Source of the DNA: an uncultured Eubacterium sp.
GTDB taxonomy: Bacteria > Bacillota > Clostridia > Lachnospirales > Lachnospiraceae
Direction: 5' to 3'
Assembly: GCA_905236735.1 (NCBI GenBank)
Contig: CAJOOU010000045.1
Location: 1-5,900 of the forward strand
DNA: 5,900 nt
Made by a program: the position numbers and the translations under genes. The notes under the pieces were generated by a model, which was not told the origin of the DNA, made no database searches, and saw only the letters and a list, made by a program, of their open reading frames with translations. The first letter of the stretch is position 1, and every line of letters begins with the position of its first letter. Of the stretch, positions 1 to 5,893 are shown piece by piece.

Positions 1-363
1 GATGCCACAGCCTGCAGCACGGGAAAGAAAACTACGGTTGTGGTAATATCTTCCGATTGCATGGGAGCCGGTAATGATGAGCTCGGAGCTTCACTTATGA
101 AGGCGTTCGTTTTTGCTCTTACGCAGCAGGATATTTTGCCTGACAAAATCCTGCTATACAACGGAGGAGTAAAACTGGCTGTTCAGGGAGCACCTACGGT
201 GGAAGATTTAAAAAATCTTGAGAAGGCGGGTGTCATAATAGAAGCCTGCGGAACATGTCTTAATTTTTATGAGCTCAGCGACAAGCTTGCAGTAGGCAGT
301 GTAACCAATATGTATGCAATAGTTGAGAGCCAGCTTCTTGCTGACAATATAATAAGACCCTAA
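1..363 (+). CDS. yedF: Selenium metabolism protein YedF, C-terminal part (5' end outside window)
   Basis: The reading frame is open from base 1, so the gene starts upstream; an internal GTG at 40 is not its start. The last 120 residues are visible. They form the C-terminal DsrE-like domain of the YedF selenium family, which usually has an N-terminal SirA/TusA-like sulfur-carrier domain of about 70-80 residues, not seen here. Recognisable features are the VVISSDCMGAGNDELG stretch, the LYNGGVKLAV segment, and the EACGTCLNFYEL motif whose two Cys (codons 247-249 and 256-258) form a CxxC. The family is found next to selD, selA and selB and is thought to handle reduced selenium or sulfur in the cytoplasm; its exact reaction is not established. 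The stop overlaps the start of the next gene (TAATG), so the two are probably translationally coupled. The family call is firm; the molecular role is inferred. Confidence 0.9.
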   Translation, partial: DATACSTGKKTTVVVISSDCMGAGNDELGASLMKAFVFALTQQDILPDKILLYNGGVKLAVQGAPTVEDLKNLEKAGVIIEACGTCLNFYELSDKLAVGSVTNMYAIVESQLLADNIIRP

Positions 364-599
364 TGATAGAAAAAAAACAGAGAATAATTTTTACTTTTGA
401 AAAAACAACTCATGTAATAAAAACGGAAATGAAGTGCAAAGATGCCGGAATGCCGGGACGGGTCATACCCGTCCCAACTGCCATTTCCGCGGGCTGCGGT
501 CTTTGTTTTATGGCTGATATAGAATACAAAGACGAGCTGATTTTGTTTATGGAAAAAGAAAACATAGAAATAGAGAATACTTATGAAATGATGTTATAG
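363..599 (+). CDS. DUF3343 putative Se/S carrier-like protein
   Basis: This is a 78-residue protein whose ATG shares its A with the TAA of yedF, a classic coupling overlap. It fits the short DUF3343 (Se/S carrier-like) family: an N-terminal strand (QRIIFTFEKTTHVIKTE), a helix, then GRVIPVPTAISAGCG at residues 32-46 with the conserved Cys45. A second Cys48 makes a CxxC (CGLC), whereas my recollection of the family is of one invariant Cys here. Cys25 is a further cysteine. In many Clostridia this gene sits directly beside yedF in selenium-utilisation clusters, and the conserved Cys has been proposed to carry Se or S as a persulfide-like group. That role is not proven. No separate ribosome-binding site is evident, which agrees with coupling to yedF. 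The family is likely; the function is inferred from context. Confidence 0.82.
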   Translation: MIEKKQRIIFTFEKTTHVIKTEMKCKDAGMPGRVIPVPTAISAGCGLCFMADIEYKDELILFMEKENIEIENTYEMML

Positions 600-606
600 T
601 GCTTAT

Positions 607-666
607 AAGGGCATGGATTATCACTGTTATGCAAAAAAAGTAGTGGTTAGTCATGCCTTTTCGTTT
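607..666 (+). terminator. Probable intrinsic terminator of the yedF-DUF3343 operon
   Basis: AAGGGCATG (607-615) pairs with CATGCCTTT (652-660) over nine positions with one G-U pair. The stem continues imperfectly (617-625 with 642-651, one bulge) to a loop of about 16 bases. The 3' side runs into TTTTCGTTT (658-666). It begins eight bases after the DUF3343 stop. The bulged stem and interrupted T tract make it a moderate rather than strong terminator. Confidence 0.5.
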
Positions 667-693
667 GACAATTTTGAGAATTCTTATTAAAGT
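665..693 (+). promoter_or_regulatory. Sigma-A type promoter for the NuoF/GltD-like oxidoreductase
   Basis: A perfect -35 box TTGACA (665-670) is followed after 17 bases by TAAAGT (688-693), which matches the -10 consensus at four of six positions. It lies just after the putative terminator, and transcription would begin near 700. That gives a leader of about 94 bases before the ATG at 794. No extended -10 TG is present. Confidence 0.5.
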
Positions 694-732
694 TTAAGTA
701 TCAGTTTTTAAGGGATTAAAAACAAATATAGA

Positions 733-762
733 GGTCAGAAGGGCACTTTTATGGGGTGACCC
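733..762 (+). promoter_or_regulatory. Leader inverted repeats with a shared 3' arm
   Basis: In the presumed leader, GGTCA (733-737) can pair with TGACC (757-761). Alternatively GGGCAC (741-746) can pair with GTGACCC (756-762) with one bulged A. Both pairings use the same 3' arm, so they exclude each other. No T tract follows and no known riboswitch consensus was recognised. Stems this short can occur by chance, so this is only a candidate regulatory element or operator. Confidence 0.22.
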
Positions 763-783
763 GTAAATATTTCAAAATGATAT

Positions 784-787
784 GGAG
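784..787 (+). promoter_or_regulatory. Ribosome-binding site fixing the oxidoreductase start at 794
   Basis: GGAG ends six bases before the ATG at 794. Two earlier in-frame ATGs (782 and 788) have no such site upstream: the sequence before 782 is A/T-rich, and the GGAG lies inside the first codons read from 782. The protein also then begins MSKVKIMAEKN, like relatives I recall, so 794 is preferred over 782. Confidence 0.7.
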
Positions 788-793
788 ATGCTT

Positions 794-2632
794 ATGAGTA
801 AAGTAAAAATTATGGCAGAAAAGAACACTAACACAAAGCTCAAAGATTTCATGGAAACATACATGAGGCGTATAGAGGCAACGCCGGCAGGTATGTGTCC
901 GCTTGCCTTTGAGCTTTCTCTTTTAAAGGCAAGTGAGGTACAGACATGTACCAAATGTACTCCTTGCCGTGAGGGTGTGCCGCAGATGACTATGCTTCTT
1001 GAGAAGATTACCAAATGCGAAGGCACAAGAGAAGATCTTGAAGAACTCAAGAGAATTGCCGGTATCGTTAAAGACAGTGCAGACTGTGCTATCGGATATG
1101 ATACAGCAAATATACTCCTTCAGCATATTGAGACATTTGCGGATGAGTATGAATGTCATGTTGAAAACAGAGTCTGTCAGAACGACATTGAGCAGAAGGT
1201 GCCGTGTGAGGCTATGTGTCCTGCACATGTAAATGTACCTGCTTATATTGCTCTTACCGGAATGGGAGACTATGCAGGAGCAATCAATATGATTAGAAAG
1301 GACAATCCTTTCCCGACGGCATGTGCCCTCATCTGTGAGCATCCATGTGAGGAGAGATGCCGCAGAAATATTATTGATGCACCTATTAATATCAGAGGTA
1401 TCAAGAAGTTTGCCGTTGATCAGCTTGCAGCTGATAAGGTAAAGGTACCGGAAAGACTTGTAGATACAGGTAAAAAGATTGCTATTGTCGGCGGCGGCCC
1501 GAGCGGTCTTACTGCTGCGTACTTCCTTGCTCTTATGGGACATAAATGTATGATCTTCGAAGAAAAGGAGAAACTCGGCGGTATGCTTCGCTATGGTATT
1601 CCGGCGTACAGATTCCCGAGAGAAAGACTTGACGAGGATATCAGAGCAATCCTTAGCGTAGGAAACATTGATGTTACTTATAACACAAATGTTGACACGG
1701 CAAAGATGAAAGAGATAACATCTGAGTATGATGCTGTTTATGTGGCTATCGGTGCTCACACAGGTAAGACACTTAAGCTTGCAAATATAGATGCAAAGGG
1801 CGTAAGCTCAGCAGTAGACCTTCTCCGTGAAATCGGATATGACAGATATCCTGACTTCCATGGCAAGAAGGTGGCAGTAGTCGGCGGCGGTAATGTTGCA
1901 ATGGACTGCGCAAGGACTTCGGTAAGAGCAGGTGCTGATTCGGTAACTGTTATTTACAGAAGAAGACAGGAGGATATGACAGCTCTTGCTTCAGAGGTAG
2001 AGTCGGCTATAGCAGAGGGTGTAGAGATGCTCACACTTCAGGCACCGGGAGACATCGTTGTTGACAGCGAAGGAAACTGCACAGGTATCAAGGTGCAGCC
2101 ACAGATGATAGGTGCTGTTAAGGGCGGAAGACCTGCTCCTGTAAATGCCAACAAGCCGGAAGGATTTGTAGAGGCTGATGTAATCCTTATCGCAGTAGGT
2201 CAGGATATAGTATCGGCTCCGTTTGAAGAATTTGGTATGCAGGCAGAGCGTGGAGCATTCAAGGCTACAGAATACTTAGAGGCTGAAGGCTATGACAACA
2301 TCTTTGTGGGTGGTGACTGCCAGACAGGTCCTAAGACTGTAATAAAGGCTATTGCAGCAGGTAAGGTATCAGCTCTTAACATTGACAGATATCTCGGATT
2401 CAACCACAAGCTTGATTGCGGAGTAGAGGCACCGGAACCGACACCTAATGACACAACGCCTAAGGGCAGAGTAAACATTACTGAAAGGGAGGCACGCATC
2501 AGAAGAAACGACTTTTTAGGAGTGGAAAATGAGATGAGTCTTGAGGAAGCTAAGCAGGAGTGCGGCAGATGCTTAAGATGCGACCACTTCGGCTGCGGTT
2601 CTCTCGAAGAGTGCCATGATGTATATGCATAA
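794..2632 (+). CDS. NuoF-tail/GltD-like FAD- and NAD(P)H-dependent Fe-S oxidoreductase
   Basis: This is a 612-residue cytoplasmic flavoprotein (616 if started at 782). Residues about 35-115 match the C-terminal 4Fe-4S module of NuoF: CTKCTPCREG (Cys52, 55, 58) and Cys98 in SADCAIGYD. The NuoF FMN/NADH-binding part is absent. Residues about 130-210 are the Fe-S domain of GltD and dihydropyrimidine dehydrogenase, with Cys138, 142, 177, 181, 185 and 189. A GltD/NfnB-type flavoprotein fold follows: FAD motif GGGPSG (233-238), GMLRYGIPAYRFPRERLDEDI, nucleotide motif GGGNVAMD (364-371) with downstream YRRRQEDM (an Arg-rich segment suggesting NADPH), and the FVGGDCQTGP motif. The tail holds Cys590, 593, 596, 601 and 607, perhaps another cluster. 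Such proteins move electrons between NAD(P)H and ferredoxin or a partner such as a hydrogenase or formate dehydrogenase. No partner is visible, so the substrate is unknown. It is not a confirmed glutamate synthase subunit; no gltB is present. Confidence 0.9.
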   Translation: MSKVKIMAEKNTNTKLKDFMETYMRRIEATPAGMCPLAFELSLLKASEVQTCTKCTPCREGVPQMTMLLEKITKCEGTREDLEELKRIAGIVKDSADCAIGYDTANILLQHIETFADEYECHVENRVCQNDIEQKVPCEAMCPAHVNVPAYIALTGMGDYAGAINMIRKDNPFPTACALICEHPCEERCRRNIIDAPINIRGIKKFAVDQLAADKVKVPERLVDTGKKIAIVGGGPSGLTAAYFLALMGHKCMIFEEKEKLGGMLRYGIPAYRFPRERLDEDIRAILSVGNIDVTYNTNVDTAKMKEITSEYDAVYVAIGAHTGKTLKLANIDAKGVSSAVDLLREIGYDRYPDFHGKKVAVVGGGNVAMDCARTSVRAGADSVTVIYRRRQEDMTALASEVESAIAEGVEMLTLQAPGDIVVDSEGNCTGIKVQPQMIGAVKGGRPAPVNANKPEGFVEADVILIAVGQDIVSAPFEEFGMQAERGAFKATEYLEAEGYDNIFVGGDCQTGPKTVIKAIAAGKVSALNIDRYLGFNHKLDCGVEAPEPTPNDTTPKGRVNITEREARIRRNDFLGVENEMSLEEAKQECGRCLRCDHFGCGSLEECHDVYA

Positions 2633-2909
2633 GGAAATTGATTCAAAAGAAGTATTCAGTTTTAATTATTACACCTATAAGGAGCCCTTTACGGGCTCCT
2701 TTAACGGTATGAGGTACAGGATATCCCGAGAGGAAAATGAGGATGGGCAGCCGTACTTTGAAGTTGTGACCTGGCCGGAGCCGTACTGTGAGGACAAAAC
2801 AGCAGATGAGCTGAAAAAAACAGCAGAGTTTGAGTTTAGCGAAGACGGTAAAGAGGAAGCTGTTGAGTACCTTAATGATGTATGGGAGAGAGAATTTTTC
2901 GGACAATAA
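2616..2909 (+). CDS. Small acidic hypothetical protein overlapping the oxidoreductase gene
   Basis: This ORF of 97 residues starts inside the last codons of the oxidoreductase (17-base overlap from the ATG at 2616; in-frame ATGs at 2619 and 2625 are alternatives). Only a weak GAAGAG (2606-2611) could act as a ribosome-binding site, so re-initiation after the upstream stop is likely. I do not recognise a named family. It is rich in acidic residues (24 Asp/Glu, 11 Lys/Arg) and aromatics, has a single Cys and no membrane segment. NYYTYKEPFTGSFNGMRYRI is followed by a strand-like segment ending WPEPYCEDK, then EFEFSEDGKEEAVEYLNDVW, a probable helix. I have a vague memory of similar unnamed Lachnospiraceae proteins carrying the GMRYR and WPEP motifs, which would argue that it is real. 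A terminator-like hairpin lies inside it at 2679-2701. Confidence 0.68.
   Translation: MMYMHKEIDSKEVFSFNYYTYKEPFTGSFNGMRYRISREENEDGQPYFEVVTWPEPYCEDKTADELKKTAEFEFSEDGKEEAVEYLNDVWEREFFGQ
2679..2702 (+). terminator. Terminator-like hairpin inside the small acidic ORF
   Basis: AAGGAGCCC (2679-2687) pairs perfectly with GGGCTCCTT (2693-2701) around the loop TTTAC. It begins 46 bases after the oxidoreductase stop, the usual place for a terminator. The T tract is only TTT (2700-2702) before AACGG, so termination may be partial. It also encodes the KEPFTGSF part of the small acidic protein. It could be an attenuator, an mRNA 3' stabiliser, or a coincidence of the codons. Confidence 0.42.
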
Positions 2910-2989
2910 TGAAAAAAACACTTGAAAAATCTCTCAAGATGATGCAAAATATATTTAGTAAAAAGATTGTAGCATATTTGAGGAATTGA
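2909..2989 (+). CDS. Possible 26-residue basic peptide
   Basis: The ATG overlaps the preceding stop by one base (TAATG), the same arrangement as yedF and DUF3343. It encodes 26 residues ending in TGA: six Lys and one Arg against one Glu (net about +6), beginning MKKTLEKSLKMM, with hydrophobic residues spaced as in an amphipathic helix. The only purine-rich stretch upstream (GGGAGAGAG, 2884-2892) is too far from the ATG for normal initiation, so translation would depend on coupling. No homologue is recognised. At this length it could be chance, and the coupling overlap is the main support. Its frame continues through the TGA into the 31-residue ORF at 3011. Confidence 0.28.
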   Translation: MKKTLEKSLKMMQNIFSKKIVAYLRN

Positions 2990-3010
2990 TTTAGTGTAAG
3001 AGGGGGAAGT

Positions 3011-3106
3011 ATGGAAACACTTGGAGCATTTGCAGTGCTTTTACTTTGCGTTACCGTAGCTTTTATAGCACATCATCGTAACGGCAAAGGAAGTATAAAT
3101 TCTTAA
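3011..3106 (+). CDS. 31-residue single-pass membrane miniprotein
   Basis: This short ORF starts at an ATG preceded by AGGGGG (3001-3006), one of the best ribosome-binding sites in the window, four bases from the start. The product has one hydrophobic helix (about residues 4-20, GAFAVLLLCVTVAFIA), followed by a short polar basic tail, HHRNGKGSINS. Basic residues after the helix suggest a cytoplasmic C-terminus. Cys13 lies in the helix. It does not look like the Cys-rich FeoB-associated miniproteins, and I recognise no family. A small membrane-protein regulator or subunit is possible. A strong hairpin follows 16 bases after the stop, so it may be the last gene of the upstream transcript. Alternatively it may belong with the membrane kinase downstream. 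Confidence 0.52.
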   Translation: METLGAFAVLLLCVTVAFIAHHRNGKGSINS

Positions 3107-3122
3107 GTAAAGGCGTTTTAAG

Positions 3123-3157
3123 GTGGCTGTCGCAGAATGCGGCAGCCACTGATATTT
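3123..3157 (+). terminator. Strong hairpin between the 31-residue ORF and the kinase gene
   Basis: GTGGCTGTCGC (3123-3133) pairs with GCGGCAGCCAC (3139-3149) over 11 positions with one G-U pair around the loop AGAAT. The sequence after it (TGATATTT) is only moderately T-rich, so it may terminate partially. It ends nine bases before the kinase ribosome-binding site AGGGA (3159-3163). It could be a terminator, an attenuator, or a 5' structure of the kinase mRNA. Confidence 0.45.
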
Positions 3158-3170
3158 AAGGGATGTAAGT

Positions 3171-5879
3171 ATGATTTTGGCTTTTAAAATTTTATGTCTG
3201 CTTGTTACTGTTTTTACAATATGGCTGAGCCTTGTTGTCGGAGAACATTCAAGAGCGCACAGACTGATGTCGATGGTGCTTCTTTTGGTGTTCTTTTTTA
3301 ATGTTCTTGAGATATTGGAAATCGTCAGCGGACAGTTTGTTATATGCCGTTTTGTGGAATATCTGCTTATAACACAGAACCTTTATCTTTTATTTTTCTA
3401 TATTCTCGAATACCATGAGATAAATCTAAACGCCCTTTCAGGCATTTTGCTTGCGGTGCTTACGATTACGGACGGAGCTTTAGTTATGTCGTTCGGAAAC
3501 GAAAGAAGGATAAACACAATTCTCGAACTTTATATGGCATTTTTTTATCTGATGATAATAGTTGCCGCCATACTTCCGAGGATAATGTTCAGATACTCAA
3601 ACAGAGAACTTTCTGTTGCCTTGACTCTTACAGCTGCGTTTTTCATACCTCTTATAGGGATACTGCTTCAGGTCGTCTATCATATAGATGACGGCACAAT
3701 GGTAAGTGCGTGCTTCCTTATTACCATGCTTATAATTATTTATCTGCTTTTTACGGGTAAAATGGGCGATTCAAGACTGATTGTCGGAGACAGGGTTTAT
3801 TCCGATTCGCCGATAGCCACGGCTCTTTTTGACGAGGATATGTTTTTTATGGGCATAAATACAAGCGGTCAGGAGTTATTTGCTGAGGCAATAGCCGATG
3901 TTGTAGGAAATGAGGCGGACATCCGTCATGAGAATGTTCAGAGGTTGGTAGCTGAGTTTATTTCCGATAAAAATGACGGTGATGTATTTGAGTATGAGGG
4001 GAAATTCTACAGATGGACATCACGGACAATTTATTCCAAGAAAAAGATTCGCGGTTATGTAATGCAGATGATAGATGTGACAGGCGAGGTAAACGAGCTT
4101 AAAAAAGTGGCTCTTCTGAAGGAAAAGGCTGAAAAGGAGAATGAAAACAAGGCCCTGTTCCTTGCTCAGAGCACTCATGATTTAAGGACTCCGCTTCATG
4201 CCATTTTAGGTGTAAGTGACATTTTAATGACGAGAGATTATTTAAGGCATGAGGATAAAAAACTTGTTACCTATATTTCGGCAACGGGTAACTCTCTTAT
4301 GAGGATAGTAAATTCCATATTGGATTATTCCAAACTCGAAGCCGGACTTTTTAAGCTCGCAAGCAGAGAATATAAAATCCTGCCCGTTCTTTCCGAACTG
4401 CTACAGATGTGCATTATTAATCTGAACAGCAAATCGGTCGCAGTCAGGATGTCGATTACGACAGAATATCCGGAAATCATCGTGGGTGACGAGCTGAGAA
4501 TAAAGGAGATGATACAAAATATTCTCTCCAATGCAATTAAGTTTACCGACGAGGGAAGTATTGACTGTGATATTTCATACAGCATACAAGACGGTGATAC
4601 GGTGTGTATGAAGTGTGTGATAAAGGACACGGGAGCCGGCATGGATAAAAAGACTCTTGATACCATATTTGAGCCTTATGAATCGGATGCCATAAATAAG
4701 AAAAAAGAAGGCACCGGTATAGGTATGAGCGTGCTCAAATCCCTTGCTGAAATGATGGGAGGGAACGCATGGGCCTACAGCGACGGCAAAAACGGAAGTG
4801 AAGTCGGTTTTACGATTTTACAGAAATACAAAGGACAGGAGATGAATGAGGCAGTCTGTCTTGACAATCTTAAGATGGAAACTGACGGAGGAGTGCTCGC
4901 ACAGGTTGTAAAACCCGGATTTGTATATCCCAAGGCCAGAGTGCTTTTGGCTGATGATATAGATATGAACCGTGAGATTTTTTACAATCTCACAAAGCCG
5001 TGGAAGTTCATACTTGAAGAGGTCGCGGACGGAGATGAGGCAGTGGAGATGGTAAGACATACGCATTATGACCTTATTATTCTGGACTATTTTATGCCGA
5101 GAATGCTTGGAACCCTGGCGGCAAAAGAAATAAGGGAAATCTGTGATACTCCGCTTGTGCTTATGAGCGCAAATGTACAGGGGGAGGATGCGGAGAAATA
5201 TGAGGCTGAAGGTTTTGCGGCAGTATTATCCAAACCTCTTAATATGAATGATGTCAGAAATGTGATAGAGATGCTTTTACCGGAAGACCTAAGACTTGCG
5301 CCGGATATGTCGAGCGGTATGGATGAGAGAGCTCTCAATTTTTCTGTACTCAAGAGAAAACGGCGTACATACGCCCTGTATGCTGAAGAGGTCAGAGGTC
5401 TGATAAAGAGTATTGAAAACGACTATTATAAAAATATAGATACATTCAGAGTAAAGGTACATGGCAATAAAGGCTCGTCAAAAAACATAGGCAAACACCA
5501 GATGGCTTATTATTCGGAGGTAATGGAGATGGCGGCCAAGGCTGACCACAGAATGTTTATAGAGGAAAACCTTGGCGGATATGTGGACGAACTTAGGGGT
5601 GTGCTTGATGAAGTAAATAAAAATATCGAGCATATGGACAGGATGATAGAAAATGAAAAGAGCGCCGCGTCGGTAAGCGTGGCAGAGAGCACTTCGGAGC
5701 TTTTTTCGCAGCTTAAAAAAGGGTTTGAAACCTATAATATGGTTCTCCTTGAACAGACCAAGGACAGGCTTGCTCTTAAGGAGCTTTCGCCTGAGGAAAA
5801 ACAGCTGCTTGATGCTGCCATAAAAGATATTTACGAATTTGAGTACGAACATGGTGCCTCGCTCTTTGAAAACACATAA
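3171..5879 (+). CDS. 7TM hybrid sensor histidine kinase with receiver and HPt domains
   Basis: This 902-residue inner-membrane sensor starts at an ATG seven bases after AGGGA (3159-3163). Residues 2-195 hold seven hydrophobic helices (about 2-23, 33-53, 61-80, 87-106, 116-136, 147-169, 177-195), resembling the N-terminal 7TM domain of histidine kinases. A PAS-like segment (about 205-310, ending MQMIDVTGE) and a short charged linker helix follow. The HisKA H-box is STHDLRTPLHAILG with phosphorylatable His336. HATPase_c shows Asn454 (N box), DTGAGM (486-491) and GTGIGM (514-519). The receiver domain (about 588-705) has acidic Asp595 and Asp596, phosphoacceptor Asp639 (ILDYFMP), Ser666 and Lys688. 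The HPt domain (about 725-815) has His764 in HGNKGSSKNIG; the position after HG is Asn where Leu is more usual. A helical tail ends the protein. All sites for a His-Asp-His relay are present, but there is no output domain, so a separate response regulator is expected. Ligand and target are unknown. Confidence 0.93.
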   Translation: MILAFKILCLLVTVFTIWLSLVVGEHSRAHRLMSMVLLLVFFFNVLEILEIVSGQFVICRFVEYLLITQNLYLLFFYILEYHEINLNALSGILLAVLTITDGALVMSFGNERRINTILELYMAFFYLMIIVAAILPRIMFRYSNRELSVALTLTAAFFIPLIGILLQVVYHIDDGTMVSACFLITMLIIIYLLFTGKMGDSRLIVGDRVYSDSPIATALFDEDMFFMGINTSGQELFAEAIADVVGNEADIRHENVQRLVAEFISDKNDGDVFEYEGKFYRWTSRTIYSKKKIRGYVMQMIDVTGEVNELKKVALLKEKAEKENENKALFLAQSTHDLRTPLHAILGVSDILMTRDYLRHEDKKLVTYISATGNSLMRIVNSILDYSKLEAGLFKLASREYKILPVLSELLQMCIINLNSKSVAVRMSITTEYPEIIVGDELRIKEMIQNILSNAIKFTDEGSIDCDISYSIQDGDTVCMKCVIKDTGAGMDKKTLDTIFEPYESDAINKKKEGTGIGMSVLKSLAEMMGGNAWAYSDGKNGSEVGFTILQKYKGQEMNEAVCLDNLKMETDGGVLAQVVKPGFVYPKARVLLADDIDMNREIFYNLTKPWKFILEEVADGDEAVEMVRHTHYDLIILDYFMPRMLGTLAAKEIREICDTPLVLMSANVQGEDAEKYEAEGFAAVLSKPLNMNDVRNVIEMLLPEDLRLAPDMSSGMDERALNFSVLKRKRRTYALYAEEVRGLIKSIENDYYKNIDTFRVKVHGNKGSSKNIGKHQMAYYSEVMEMAAKADHRMFIEENLGGYVDELRGVLDEVNKNIEHMDRMIENEKSAASVSVAESTSELFSQLKKGFETYNMVLLEQTKDRLALKELSPEEKQLLDAAIKDIYEFEYEHGASLFENT

Positions 5880-5893
5880 AATTATAGTATACT
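5866..5893 (+). promoter_or_regulatory. Possible promoter for a gene beyond the right edge
   Basis: TTGAAA (5866-5871), inside the last codons of the kinase gene, is followed after 16 bases by TATACT (5888-5893). Each box matches the consensus at five of six positions. The predicted start near 5900 means any gene it serves is outside the window. There is no terminator for the kinase gene before it. Confidence 0.35.

Noticed and set aside
653..697. 14-codon ORF in the intergenic region, a possible leader peptide
   Set aside because: It starts inside the terminator stem, runs through the -35/-10 boxes, and has no ribosome-binding site.
782..793. Start of the oxidoreductase at the first ATG (782)
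   Set aside because: No ribosome-binding site precedes 782, while GGAG (784-787) is correctly placed for the ATG at 794.
923..1759. Long open frame on the - strand across the oxidoreductase gene (278 codons)
   Set aside because: It lies wholly antisense to a gene with clear family motifs. Its translation is Ser/Cys/Ile-rich without domain motifs, as expected of a shadow frame.
2643..2947. Two overlapping - strand frames opposite the small acidic ORF
   Set aside because: Both overlap the + strand ORF and give Ser/Phe-rich translations with no recognisable features. The + strand ORF fits the operon direction and coupling overlaps better.
2922..2955. TTGAAA (2922-2927) and TATATT (2950-2955) as a promoter for the small ORFs or the kinase
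   Set aside because: The spacing is 22 bases, too long for a sigma-A promoter, and no better pair of boxes was found nearby.
5478..5852. Antisense frame of 124 codons opposite the kinase HPt/tail region
   Set aside because: It is a shadow of the kinase coding sequence with no domain motifs; the + strand frame carries the HPt motif.
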